Assembly (NCBI RefSeq): GCF_000153725.1
Contig: NZ_DS022279.1
Location: 7,501-71,500 of the forward strand
Length of the DNA stretch: 64,000 bases
Reading direction: 5' to 3'
Source of the DNA: Salipiger bermudensis HTCC2601
GTDB taxonomy: Bacteria; Pseudomonadota; Alphaproteobacteria; Rhodobacterales; Rhodobacteraceae
Position numbers and translations under genes: made by a program. Within the stretch, counting starts at the first letter, position 1; every line of letters starts with the position of its first letter. The notes below the pieces were generated by a model. The model had not been told where the DNA came from. It ran no database searches and saw only the letters and a program-made list of their open reading frames with translations. Of this stretch, positions 45,526 through 54,233 are shown piece by piece.

Positions 45526-47315
45526 TCGGCGGCCTCCTGCGTGTCGTCCCGTGCCAGCAGCGGCAGGATCACCGCCACCTCGGTGCCCGCGCCGGGGGCC
45601 GAGCGGATGTCGAGCCGTCCGCCGAATTGCTGAACCACCTCGAAGCAGATCGCAAGCCCGAGGCCGAGCCCCTCGCCGCCGACCTTGGTGGAGAAGAACG
45701 GCTCGGCGATGCGCGGCAGCACGTCGGGCGCGATGCCGGGACCGTTGTCGCCGACCCGCAGGGTGACCTCCTGCGCGGTGCACTGGATCGAGAGTGTGAC
45801 CTCGCCCTCTCCGGGCACCACCGCCTCGATGGCGTTGTGCAGCAGGTTGACCAGAACCTGTTCGAGCCGGGCGTGGCCGGCCTCGACCCGCGGCGCGCTG
45901 TCCGCGGGCGCAAAGCGCAGCGCGACCCCCGCCGCGTCGGCGCGGGGCTGCGCCAGCGCCAAGGCCGAGCGCGCCACGTCGGTCACCTCGACCGGCGAGA
46001 GTGGCGCCACCTCGCGGCGGGAAAAGTTCTTCAGATGCTTGGTCATGCGTTGCATCCGGCGGATCAGACCGCGCGCCGAATGCAACCGCGCGGCGGTCTG
46101 CTCAGGGGCCCGCGACAGGCCGAACTCGGCGGCGGTGAGCGTCGCCTCCATGGCGGCAAGGGGCTGGCTGACCTCGTGCACGATGGCGGCGGACATGCGC
46201 CCGAGCGCGGCCATCTTCTCGGACTGCACCAGCGTCGCCTGCATGGCGCGCAGATCCGCCTCGACCTGCCGCCGGGCCTCGATCTCGCGCGCCAGCTCGG
46301 CGGTGCGCTGGCGCACCTTGCGCTCCATCACCTCGGTCTGGCGCAGCCGCAGCGCGATCAGTCGCCGCCGGTGCCGCCGCATGTCGGCGAGCCCGAGACC
46401 CAGCAACCCGGCCAGCAGTGCCAGCGCGGCGGTGGCAAGGCCGGCGGCGCGGGCGGGCCAGACCGGCGTGGCGGCAAGCAGGCGCCAGCCGTTTTCGAAC
46501 GGCGTGCCGCGCAGGGTCGTGGCGCGGCCCTTGCCGTTGAGCGACAGCTCGGAGCCTTTGGGCAGCAGCGGTGTGGCGCCGGGCAGGTCGGTGCGGGCGT
46601 AGAGCCGCGAGTCCGCGAGCCGGGCGAGGGTGGGCGCGGGCAGGGCGGTGAGCGGGCGGTAGCGCCAGCCATCCACCGAGGTCAGGAACACCACCTCGTC
46701 GCGGTCGGTGACGGCGATGTGCTGGCCGGTCTCGGCCCAGGCCCGTTCGAGCGGGCGCAGGTCGATCTTGACGACGACGACGCCCTGCACGTCGCGGTCG
46801 GGGTCGTCGATGCGGGTGGCGATGAAGTAGCCGGGCTCGCCGGTGGTCACGCCGACGGCATAGACCGCGCCGGTGCCGGTGTCGCGCGCCTCGGTGAAAT
46901 AGGGGCGGAAGCTGTAATCGTGGCCCACGAAACTGCCGGGCGCGGCCCAGTTCGAGGAGGCGAGGGTGAGGCCGGCCTCGCTCAGCAGGTAGAGCTGGCC
47001 CGAGCCGGTCTGGCTGGCGATCTTCTGCAGGTAGCGGTTGGCCGCATCGATGGCGGCGGCATCGTCCGGCGTGGCGAGGGCGGCCCGGATGCGGGCATCC
47101 TCGCCGGCCACGCGGGGCAGGGCGCGGAAGCGGTCGATCTCGGTCTGCAGGGCGCGGTGGCTGACCAGCAGGCCCTGCTCGAGCCCCTGCCGCAACTCGG
47201 CCAGCACCAGCTGCCAGGCCAGCGCACCGCAGAGCAGCGCCCCGAGCGTCACCAGCACCAGCCGCAGGCGCCAGACCGAGCGCAGCCGCGGCAGCAGGGA
47301 GGCGCGGCGCGGCAT
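45522..47315 (-). CDS. DctB-like sensor histidine kinase
   Basis: 597 residues. Transmembrane helix near 18-38 (LVLVTLGALLCGALAWQLVL), a periplasmic double-PAS sensor (about 40-290, with YSFRPYFTEARDTGTGAVYAVGVTTGEPGYF), a second helix near 300-325, a coiled segment, then HisKA with the phospho-His in AAIVHEVSQPL and HATPase motifs LLHNAIEAV, VGDNGPGI, GLGLAICFEVV. This is the DctB layout for sensing small carboxylates outside the cell. The ATG at 47315 overlaps the DUF1850 stop by one base. Confidence 0.92.
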   Translation of the reverse strand: MPRRASLLPRLRSVWRLRLVLVTLGALLCGALAWQLVLAELRQGLEQGLLVSHRALQTEIDRFRALPRVAGEDARIRAALATPDDAAAIDAANRYLQKIASQTGSGQLYLLSEAGLTLASSNWAAPGSFVGHDYSFRPYFTEARDTGTGAVYAVGVTTGEPGYFIATRIDDPDRDVQGVVVVKIDLRPLERAWAETGQHIAVTDRDEVVFLTSVDGWRYRPLTALPAPTLARLADSRLYARTDLPGATPLLPKGSELSLNGKGRATTLRGTPFENGWRLLAATPVWPARAAGLATAALALLAGLLGLGLADMRRHRRRLIALRLRQTEVMERKVRQRTAELAREIEARRQVEADLRAMQATLVQSEKMAALGRMSAAIVHEVSQPLAAMEATLTAAEFGLSRAPEQTAARLHSARGLIRRMQRMTKHLKNFSRREVAPLSPVEVTDVARSALALAQPRADAAGVALRFAPADSAPRVEAGHARLEQVLVNLLHNAIEAVVPGEGEVTLSIQCTAQEVTLRVGDNGPGIAPDVLPRIAEPFFSTKVGGEGLGLGLAICFEVVQQFGGRLDIRSAPGAGTEVAVILPLLARDDTQEAAE

Positions 47316-47686
47316 CAGCCGGCGTCGGGGCAGGGGGAGAGGCGCACCGGCAGCCCGGCGCTGGCGCCGAGCCGGGTGCACTCGGCGCCGCACAGGGTCC
47401 AGGCCGAGGGGGTCTTGCCCGAGGCGGCGAGGACGAGTGCGGGCACCGGCGGCAGATCCGGGGCCCAGACCCACCAGTCGTTCTCGAAGCGCCCGCCGGG
47501 GCCGGGCTCCATGCCGGCGCCCGAGCCCTTCACCGCGGCCTGGGTCAGGTGCAGGCGGTTGTCTTGGGTGACCTCCCATGTCTCGCGCCAGTCCTGACGC
47601 TCGACCGAGTGGGTCCATTGCAGGGTGAAGCTGCCGCTATCGGCGAGGGCGAGCATCAGCGCCCCCGCCAGAATGCAGCCGCTCAC
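47315..47686 (-). CDS. DUF1850 domain protein
   Basis: 123 residues, starting at a GTG (47686) that overlaps the stop of the TRAP permease (GTGA). A short hydrophobic N terminus (MSGCILAGALMLALA) is a signal peptide or anchor; the family core is FTLQWTHSVERQDWRETWEV. DUF1850 genes regularly follow fused TAXI-TRAP permeases, so it is probably an accessory protein of the transporter. Function is not established. Confidence 0.85.
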   Translation of the reverse strand: MSGCILAGALMLALADSGSFTLQWTHSVERQDWRETWEVTQDNRLHLTQAAVKGSGAGMEPGPGGRFENDWWVWAPDLPPVPALVLAASGKTPSAWTLCGAECTRLGASAGLPVRLSPCPDAG

Positions 47687-49779
47687 GCCGACACCGTCGT
47701 CCGGCCCCGCCACATCAGCACCGCGAAGACCGCGGTGAGCGCGAAGCCGATCTCGTCGGTGATCGGCAGTGCCGCGACGAGGGTGAAGGCGGCGGCGACG
47801 GCGATCACGCGCTCCCACATGGCCAGCGGGCGGCCCAGCCAGCCGATCACGCAGGCGCCCCAAAGGGCGAGCGCGATCAATGCCTTGAGCACGATGTAGG
47901 CGACCGCGGGCCAGTAGCCGACCGCGCCCGCCAGCGCGCCGCCATCCTGCAGCATCAGCGCCGGGGTGTAGACCGCCATGAACGGCACCACGAAGCCCGC
48001 GGCGGCCACCTTGATCGCCTCGAAGCTGATCTTCAGGCCGCTTTCCTTTGCGATCGGCGCGGCGGCGAAGCAGGCCAGAGCGACCGGCGGCGTCAGGTCC
48101 GCGAGGATGCCGAAATAGAACACGAACATGTGGCTGACGATCAGCGGCACGCCGAGGTCGAGCAGCGCGGGCCCGGCGATCGACGAGGTGATGATGTAGT
48201 TGGGGATGGTCGGAATGCCCATGCCGAGGATGATACAGGTAATCATCGTCAGCACCAAGGACAGGAACAGGCTGTCCTGCCCGACCGAGACGATGAACTG
48301 GCCAAAGGTGTTGGCCGCGCCGGTGAGGGTCATCACGCCAATGATCACGCCCACGAGCGCGCAGGCGATGCCCACGGGCAGGGCAGTCTTGGCGCCGTCG
48401 GCAAGGCTGTCGCGGCAGATCGCCAGTGTCTCGCGCCCGCCGCGGAAGGCGGCGCAGGTGACGATGAGCACGCCCAGCACCAGAAGCAGCGCGTGGATGC
48501 CGAACTTGAAGAAGGCCGAGGCGCAGAGCCCGAGCACGATCCAGAAGATCACCCGCACCGCGGTCGAGGGCATCCCCATGGCGATGGCGGTGCCGAGGAT
48601 CAGCATCCCGGTCAGCGCCAGCCCGATGGTCCCGGCAAACAGCGGGGTGTAGCCCGAGAACAGCAGCCAGACCAGCACCGCAAGCGGCAGGATCAGGTAC
48701 CAGCCCTCGCGCAGGGCCTTGCGCGCCGAGGGCATCTCTTCGGCGGACAGGCCGCGCAGGCCGCGCTTTCCGGCCTCGAGATGGACCATCCAGAAGGCGC
48801 CGGCGAAGTAGAGGATGGCGGGCACCAGCGCCGCCTTGACCACTTCGATATATTGCACGCCGAGGGTCTCGGCCATGATGAAGGCCACCGCGCCCATCAC
48901 CGGCGGCATGATCTGCCCGCCCATCGAGGAGGTCGCCTCGACGCCGCCGGCAAAGGCCGGGCGGTAGCCGAAGCGCTTCATCAGCGGGATGGTGAACTGG
49001 CCGGTGGTGACGACGTTGGCGACGCCCGAGCCCGAGATCGTGCCCATCAGCCCCGAGGACAGCACCGAGACCTTGGCGGCGCCGCCGGTGCGGTGGCCGA
49101 CGAGGCCGAGCGAGACATCGGTGAACAGGCGGATCATCCCGGCCTTCTCGAGGAAGCTGCCGAACAGGATGAAGAGGAAGATGTAGGTCGCCGACACATA
49201 GGTCGGGATGCCGTAGATGCCCTCGGTGCCATAGGCGATCTGCTCGACCACCTGCTCGAAGGCGTAGCCGCGGTGATCGAAGGGCGGCGGCAGGTGCTGG
49301 CCGAAGAGCGCGTAGGCGAGGAAGAGCCCGCAGATGATCGGCAGGGCAGGGCCCATCAGCATCCACGCGGCGACGAAGACCGTGACCACGGCGACGCAGC
49401 CGAACACGAGGTCGGGCAGGTTGGGGTCGCCCGCGCGGAACAGCAGCGGCGTGTACTCGATCCACTGGTAGGCGGCGACGGCGACGCCGGCGGCGGCGAA
49501 CAACCAGCACAGCGCCCGTAGCGGCGTGCCGAAGCCGCGCCCGAGCGCCAGCAGCGGGTAGCCGAGCGCCAGCAGGAAGCCCACATGCACCGCGCGCATC
49601 ACCTGGCTGGGCAGGTCGATGACATGGGCTGCGATGGCGATCTGGTAGAGCGAGAAGACCACCGCCAGCCAGAAAAGGAAGCGCCCGGTCAGGCTCGGCG
49701 GAAAGCTCGAAGCCAGCGGGTCATGCAGTTCGGCCAGTTCCTCGGCCCGGCCGGTCTCGGCCGCGTGTTGTCCGGTCAT
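47683..49779 (-). CDS. TRAP transporter fused 4TM/12TM permease (TAXI type)
   Basis: 698-residue inner-membrane protein joining the small (DctQ) and large (DctM) TRAP subunits. The N-terminal 170 residues hold about four to five helices; the large part shows family segments FGSFLEKAGMIRLFTDVS, GLMGTISGSGVANVVTTGQFTIPLMK and GGQIMPPVMGAVAFIMAE. It imports a small acid by an ion gradient using the periplasmic receptor encoded upstream. A 57-bp spacer with a hairpin separates it from the receptor gene. Confidence 0.95.
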   Translation of the reverse strand: MTGQHAAETGRAEELAELHDPLASSFPPSLTGRFLFWLAVVFSLYQIAIAAHVIDLPSQVMRAVHVGFLLALGYPLLALGRGFGTPLRALCWLFAAAGVAVAAYQWIEYTPLLFRAGDPNLPDLVFGCVAVVTVFVAAWMLMGPALPIICGLFLAYALFGQHLPPPFDHRGYAFEQVVEQIAYGTEGIYGIPTYVSATYIFLFILFGSFLEKAGMIRLFTDVSLGLVGHRTGGAAKVSVLSSGLMGTISGSGVANVVTTGQFTIPLMKRFGYRPAFAGGVEATSSMGGQIMPPVMGAVAFIMAETLGVQYIEVVKAALVPAILYFAGAFWMVHLEAGKRGLRGLSAEEMPSARKALREGWYLILPLAVLVWLLFSGYTPLFAGTIGLALTGMLILGTAIAMGMPSTAVRVIFWIVLGLCASAFFKFGIHALLLVLGVLIVTCAAFRGGRETLAICRDSLADGAKTALPVGIACALVGVIIGVMTLTGAANTFGQFIVSVGQDSLFLSLVLTMITCIILGMGIPTIPNYIITSSIAGPALLDLGVPLIVSHMFVFYFGILADLTPPVALACFAAAPIAKESGLKISFEAIKVAAAGFVVPFMAVYTPALMLQDGGALAGAVGYWPAVAYIVLKALIALALWGACVIGWLGRPLAMWERVIAVAAAFTLVAALPITDEIGFALTAVFAVLMWRGRTTVSA

Positions 49780-49802
49780 GTGATCCTCCCGTCATGCCGT
49801 CA

Positions 49803-49820
49803 GCCCGGCCAAGGCCGGGC
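49803..49820 (-). promoter_or_regulatory. Intercistronic hairpin between TAXI receptor and permease
   Basis: GCCCGGCC-aa-GGCCGGGC, a perfect inverted repeat (loop about 4-6 bases once folded). Third receptor/permease junction in the window with a strong hairpin. Confidence 0.5.
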
Positions 49821-49836
49821 CGACGTTTGGGGCTGC

Positions 49837-50784
49837 TCAGAGCAGGCCCTGTTCCTTGTAGAACCGCTCGGCGCCCGGGTGCAGTGGGATCGGCGCGTTC
49901 TTGATGGCGTTCTCGAGGTCGATGTCGCCCGCCGCGGCATGCGCCGCCTTGAGCTGGTCGAGGTTCTCGAACAGCAGCTTGGTCATCTGGTAGGCGAGCT
50001 CGTCCGAGACGTCGGAGCTGGTCACGAGCACGTTGGTGATCGCCAGCGTGGGCACGTCCGCGTCCTGGCCCGGGTAGGTGCCGGCGGGGATGACGCCGGC
50101 GGCGTAGGGCGCGCCGAGCGTTTCCGCCACCTCGGCGGGGATCGACACGTAGGTCACATCCTGGGTCGAGGACAGGTCCTTGAGCGCCGCCGAGCCGAGG
50201 CCCGAGCTCTGCAGCGTGGCGTCGAGCTGGCGGTTCTTCATCAGCTCGACCGATTCCGCGAAGGGCAGGTACTCGACCTTGCCGAGATCGTCGTAGCTCA
50301 TGTCGAGCGCGCCGAGGATCTTGCGGGCGTTGACCTCGGTGCCGGACTTGGCGGCCCCGACCGAGACCGACTTGCCGGCAAGCTCGGTCGCGGTGGTCAC
50401 GCCGGCCTCGGCGGAGGCGGCGATCTGGATGAAGTTGGGATAGATGGCGGCGATGGCGCGGAGCTTGTCGAGCGGCTTCGAGAAGCCGACCTCCTCGTTG
50501 CCCTCGTAGGCGTCCTTGACCGAGTCGCCGAGCGCGAAGCCGATCTCGCCACGGCCCTGCTGCAGCAGGTTCAGGTTCTCGACCGAGGCCTTGGTCGACT
50601 GCACCTGCGTGCGGGCATCGGGGATGTTCTTGGCGTAGATGTCGGCCATGGCAACGCCGAGCGGGTAGTAGACGCCCGAAGTGCCGCCGGTGAGCACGTT
50701 GATGAACTCCGCGGCCGAGGCGGCGGGGGCGGAAAGGGCGAGGCTGCCGGCGATCAGTGCGCCGAGCCCGAAGGTCTTGATCAT
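49837..50784 (-). CDS. TAXI-family TRAP transporter solute receptor
   Basis: 315 residues with a Sec signal peptide (MIKTFGLGALIAGSLALSA, cleavage near ASAAE). The mature start FINVLTGGTSGVYYPLG is the TAXI hallmark, and LQQGRGEIGFALGDS and SVSVGAAKSGTEVNA follow the family pattern. It binds the solute in the periplasm and delivers it to the fused permease. First gene of a five-gene unit: receptor, permease, DUF1850, DctB-like, DctD-like. The ligand is unknown; glutamate and other carboxylates are known for relatives. Confidence 0.94.
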   Translation of the reverse strand: MIKTFGLGALIAGSLALSAPAASAAEFINVLTGGTSGVYYPLGVAMADIYAKNIPDARTQVQSTKASVENLNLLQQGRGEIGFALGDSVKDAYEGNEEVGFSKPLDKLRAIAAIYPNFIQIAASAEAGVTTATELAGKSVSVGAAKSGTEVNARKILGALDMSYDDLGKVEYLPFAESVELMKNRQLDATLQSSGLGSAALKDLSSTQDVTYVSIPAEVAETLGAPYAAGVIPAGTYPGQDADVPTLAITNVLVTSSDVSDELAYQMTKLLFENLDQLKAAHAAAGDIDLENAIKNAPIPLHPGAERFYKEQGLL

Positions 50785-51023
50785 GGTGGTCCTCCCAGAC
50801 TCTCGATCCGCGACACCGGCCCGTCAGGCCCTGTCGCGAGGTGTGGGAACCATGTTCAGGCGGCCGGTTCCGGGCAAGCTGCGACGGGGGCGGGGCCGAT
50901 GTTTCGTCGCAGGATCCCGCCCCGCCCCTGGCAGATTTCTGCCCCGGCTCAGACAGGCTTGATCCTCGGGCGCTTCGGCGCCTGCGCCGTGCGCTCGGCG
51001 GTTGGGAGCGCCCTTGCTATTTC

Positions 51024-51037
51024 TATTTTATAAAATA
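51024..51037. promoter_or_regulatory. AT-rich palindrome upstream of kinase gene
   Basis: TATTTTATAAAATA, a perfect 14-bp palindrome in an otherwise GC-rich divergent gap, 30 bp before the kinase start. Candidate operator, perhaps for the GntR protein at 53523, or a promoter element. Confidence 0.4.
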
Positions 51038-51067
51038 TAAGTCGAGCTGCCCAAACCGGTGAAGATC

Positions 51068-52207
51068 ATGACATCCAGCGCTCCCATCGCCCTTACCAAG
51101 GCCACTCCCGACGCCGATTCCCGGCCCGGTTGGCCCGCCTTCAAGGATCCGTTGCTCTCCGAGGCCGCGGGCGGTTTCCTCGCGCCGCGCCCCGACTTCG
51201 GTGTCGAGCGGCTGGCAGAGGTGTTGCGGGAGGGGTGGGGCCTCTCGGGCAGGCTCACCGATCTCGGCGGCGAACGGGACTGCAACACCGGCGTGGCGCT
51301 GGAGGACGGCCGACGGCTGGTGCTTAAGATTTTCAGCCCCGACGACAGCGACCGGGTCCGCCAGTTCCAGCATCAGGTGATGGTGCATCTCGAGGGGCGG
51401 GGCCTCGGGCTGACGCCGAAGATCTACAGGACCCGCGACGGCGCCCTCGAGACGGTGGTCACGGACGGGGAGGGGGCGCGGTTCCACGCGGTGCTGATCG
51501 ACCTGATGCCGGGACAGCCGCCGCAGCCCGATGGCAGCGCCGCGCAGCAGCGCATGATCGGGCGCGGCATCGCCGAGCTGCACGGCGCGCTGCGGGACCT
51601 CGACTGCCCCGCCGCCAACCGGGTGCTGCTCTGGGACCAGATGAACGCGCCGCGCCTGCGCGAGGCGGCGGAGATGGTCGAGGACCGCGCCCTGCGCCGC
51701 CGCATCCTCGGCGGCATGGACCATGTCGAGCAGCGGTTGCCGGCGCTCGCGGCGCTGCCGGCGCAGCTGATCCACAACGATCTGAGCCAGAGCAACATGC
51801 TGGTGCGCGACGACGACCCGCTGGCGCTTAGCGGCATCTTCGATTTCGGCGACATGGTGATCGCGCCGCGGATCAACGACATCGCCATCGCCGCCACCTA
51901 TTTCACCCTGCCGGACCGCCCGCTCGCGCCGCAGCTGGCCCGCATTGTGGCGGGCTACGAGGAGGTCATCGCGCTTGGCGATGACGAGCTTGCCGCGCTG
52001 CCCGACGCGATGCTGGCGCGGATGCTGCTGCGCATGGTCATCCCGCTCTGGCGCAGTGCGCTGTTCCCCGCCAACCGCGCCTACCTGCTGCGCCATTTCG
52101 ATACCGGGCGCGCGCTGGCCGAACACGTGCTGCCGCCCGAGGGCGGGCCGGGCCGGGCGCCCTTCGCCTTCAACAGATCCCATCTGGACACGCTTTGCCA
52201 TGACTGA
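51068..52207 (+). CDS. APH-family phosphotransferase (hydroxylysine kinase-like)
   Basis: 379 residues with the aminoglycoside-phosphotransferase/choline-kinase fold. The nucleotide-binding Lys is in RLVLKIFS; the catalytic loop is LIHNDLSQSNML and the metal-binding Asp is in GIFDFGDM. Such kinases phosphorylate a hydroxyl on a small amine or amino acid. The ATG at 51068 has GGTGAAG upstream; a GTG at 51059 is possible. It overlaps the class III aminotransferase gene by 8 bases. In animals and some bacteria the same pair is hydroxylysine kinase plus phosphohydroxylysine (or ethanolamine-phosphate) phospho-lyase, the most attractive model here. Antibiotic resistance is unlikely from context. 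Confidence 0.82.
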   Translation: MTSSAPIALTKATPDADSRPGWPAFKDPLLSEAAGGFLAPRPDFGVERLAEVLREGWGLSGRLTDLGGERDCNTGVALEDGRRLVLKIFSPDDSDRVRQFQHQVMVHLEGRGLGLTPKIYRTRDGALETVVTDGEGARFHAVLIDLMPGQPPQPDGSAAQQRMIGRGIAELHGALRDLDCPAANRVLLWDQMNAPRLREAAEMVEDRALRRRILGGMDHVEQRLPALAALPAQLIHNDLSQSNMLVRDDDPLALSGIFDFGDMVIAPRINDIAIAATYFTLPDRPLAPQLARIVAGYEEVIALGDDELAALPDAMLARMLLRMVIPLWRSALFPANRAYLLRHFDTGRALAEHVLPPEGGPGRAPFAFNRSHLDTLCHD

Positions 52208-53483
52208 CCAATCCTCCCACGCCACGCTGATGGCGCGCCGCAGCCGCACTCTCGGGCCGGCCTACCGGCATTTCTACGACGCCCCGCTGCATCCGGTGCG
52301 CGGGCAGGGGGTGCGGCTTTACGATGCCGAGGGGCGGGCCTATCTCGATGCCTACAACAACGTGCCCTCGGTCGGGCATTGCCACCCGCGCGTGGTCGAG
52401 GCGCTGGCCGCGCAGGCGGCCGAGCTCAACACCCACACGCGCTACATCCATCCCAAGATCGTCGAGTATGGCGAGCGGCTGACGGCGCTGTTCGATCCCG
52501 CGCTGTCGCAGGTCATGTTCACCTGCACCGGCAGCGAGGCCAACGATCTGGCGCTGCGGGTGGTGCGCGCGGTCACCGGCGGCACCGGCATCATCGTGAC
52601 CTCGAACGCCTATCACGGGGTGACCGCCGATCTGGCCGAACTGTCGCCCTCGCTGGGCGCGGCCAACCCGCTCGGCGCGCATGTGCGCACCGTGGCCCCG
52701 CCTTCGGGCGTGGATGGCGGCGCCAGCTTCGCCGCCGAGGTCCGCACGGCCATCGCCTCGCTGCAGGCGGCGGGGCTGCGCCCGGCGGCGCTTTTGTTCG
52801 ACACGGTGTTTGCCAGCGACGGGGTCTATCTTGATCCGCCGGGCTGCGTCGCGGGCGCGGTCGCCGCGATCCGCGAGGCCGGTGGCCTGTTCATTGCCGA
52901 CGAGGTGCAGGCGGGGTTGGCGCGGGTGGGCTCGCATATGTGGGCCTATGAGCGCCACGGCGTGGTGCCCGACATCGTGACGCTGGGCAAGCCGCTGGGG
53001 GCGGGGCACCCGTTGGCCGCGATGGTGATCCGGCCCGATCTGCTCGCCGAGTTCGGCGCCAAGACCCGCTATTTCAACACCTTCGGCGGCAACCCGGTGT
53101 CGGCGGCGGTGGGGCTCGCGGTGCTCGACGTGATCCGCGACGAGGGGCTTCAGGAGAACGCTGACAGCGTCGGCCGGGCGCTGCAGGACGGGCTCGCCAC
53201 GCTGGCGCAGCGCCATCCCGAGGTCGTCGCGGAGGTGCGCGGCACCGGGCTCTACGCAGCGGTTGAGCTGCGCGGCGCGCCCGGGACCGCCGGGCAGGGG
53301 ATCAGCTGGCTGCTCAACGACATGCGGCGGCGCGGCGTTCTTCTGGGCAGCTGCGGCTCGCACGGGCAGGCGCTGAAAATCCGCCCGCCGCTGCCGTTCG
53401 GCGAGGACGACCTCGCGGAGCTGCTCACGGCGCTGGATGAGGGCTTGTCGCAGGACGGGCTTTGTCACATCCTCGGTGCTTGA
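52200..53483 (+). CDS. Class III PLP-dependent aminotransferase / phospho-lyase-like protein
   Basis: 427 residues. PLP-binding features: TCTGSEANDLALR near the phosphate pocket, FIADEVQAGLARVG with the ring-pairing Asp, and the Schiff-base Lys in TLGKPLGAGHPLAAM. Members transaminate omega-amino groups, or remove phosphate and ammonia from phosphorylated amino alcohols (AGXT2L-type). The ATG at 52200 gives the family N terminus; the frame runs upstream only as out-of-frame kinase sequence. Overlap with the kinase gene suggests the kinase product is its substrate. Confidence 0.88.
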   Translation: MTDQSSHATLMARRSRTLGPAYRHFYDAPLHPVRGQGVRLYDAEGRAYLDAYNNVPSVGHCHPRVVEALAAQAAELNTHTRYIHPKIVEYGERLTALFDPALSQVMFTCTGSEANDLALRVVRAVTGGTGIIVTSNAYHGVTADLAELSPSLGAANPLGAHVRTVAPPSGVDGGASFAAEVRTAIASLQAAGLRPAALLFDTVFASDGVYLDPPGCVAGAVAAIREAGGLFIADEVQAGLARVGSHMWAYERHGVVPDIVTLGKPLGAGHPLAAMVIRPDLLAEFGAKTRYFNTFGGNPVSAAVGLAVLDVIRDEGLQENADSVGRALQDGLATLAQRHPEVVAEVRGTGLYAAVELRGAPGTAGQGISWLLNDMRRRGVLLGSCGSHGQALKIRPPLPFGEDDLAELLTALDEGLSQDGLCHILGA

Positions 53484-53522
53484 TCCGAGACGGCGCGCCG
53501 CCGCGGGCGTGAGAGGAGAGCC

Positions 53523-54230
53523 ATGCCAGACCCTGCCAAGCCGAGCGTGTCGCGCACCGGCAACCTCAAGCCCATCGCTTCGGGGAGCCTGTCGGCGCGG
53601 GCCTACGAGGCGATGCGGCGGGGGCTGATCGAGGGCGAGTTCGCGCCGGGGCAGCGGCTCGTGCTGCAGGATCTGGCCAACCATTTCGGCACCTCGATCA
53701 CCCCGGCGCGCGAGGCGGCGATGCGGCTGGCCAGCGAGGGCGGGCTCGAACTGCGCTCGGGCCGGTTTTTGTTCGTGCCCGAGATGGACCGCGACCGCTA
53801 TCTCGAGGTGCGCGCCATGCGGATCGAGCTCGAGGGGCTGGCGGCCCGGGTCGCCGCCACGCGCTGCACGCCCGAAGAGCTCCAGCCGCTGCGCGAGATC
53901 CAGCGCGCCTATGTCGCCTCGGATGCGCCCGAACAGGCCGAGACGGCAACGCGCCTGAACCGGCAGTTCCATGCCGGGGTCTACCGGCTTTCGGGGATGG
54001 CGCTGCTGATCAGCCATATCGAGCAGCTCTGGGTCGCCATGGGCCCGATGCTGACGGTGTTCTTTGCACCCGACGGCCAGCGCTATTTCGGCGCCGAGGT
54101 GCATGACGCGATCCTCGATGCGCTCGAGGCCGGCGACGGGGCAGAGGCGGAGCGGCAGATCCAGACCGACATCGTCAACGGCACGGCGCGGTTCCTCGCC
54201 TATTTCGACCGGCAGGAGGCGGCGCGCTGA
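53523..54230 (+). CDS. GntR-family transcriptional regulator (FCD domain)
   Basis: 235 residues. Winged helix about 22-90 (LSARAYEAMRRGLIEGEFAPGQRL, recognition helix HFGTSITPAREAAMRL) and helical FCD domain (VRAMRIELEGLAARVAA, RQFHAGVYRL). It begins 39 bp after the aminotransferase with GAGAGGAG upstream, so it is the third gene of that operon and probably its own regulator. Its stop is 3 bp from the end of the convergent permease gene. Confidence 0.9.
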   Translation: MPDPAKPSVSRTGNLKPIASGSLSARAYEAMRRGLIEGEFAPGQRLVLQDLANHFGTSITPAREAAMRLASEGGLELRSGRFLFVPEMDRDRYLEVRAMRIELEGLAARVAATRCTPEELQPLREIQRAYVASDAPEQAETATRLNRQFHAGVYRLSGMALLISHIEQLWVAMGPMLTVFFAPDGQRYFGAEVHDAILDALEAGDGAEAERQIQTDIVNGTARFLAYFDRQEAAR

Positions 54231-54233
54231 GCC

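Noticed and set aside
45627-47597. Long plus-strand frame opposite the DctB-like kinase
   Set aside because: Antisense to a kinase with all HisKA/HATPase motifs; low-complexity composition.
51068-52207. Aminoglycoside resistance gene
   Set aside because: APH fold only; the overlap with a class III PLP enzyme and a GntR regulator points to metabolism.
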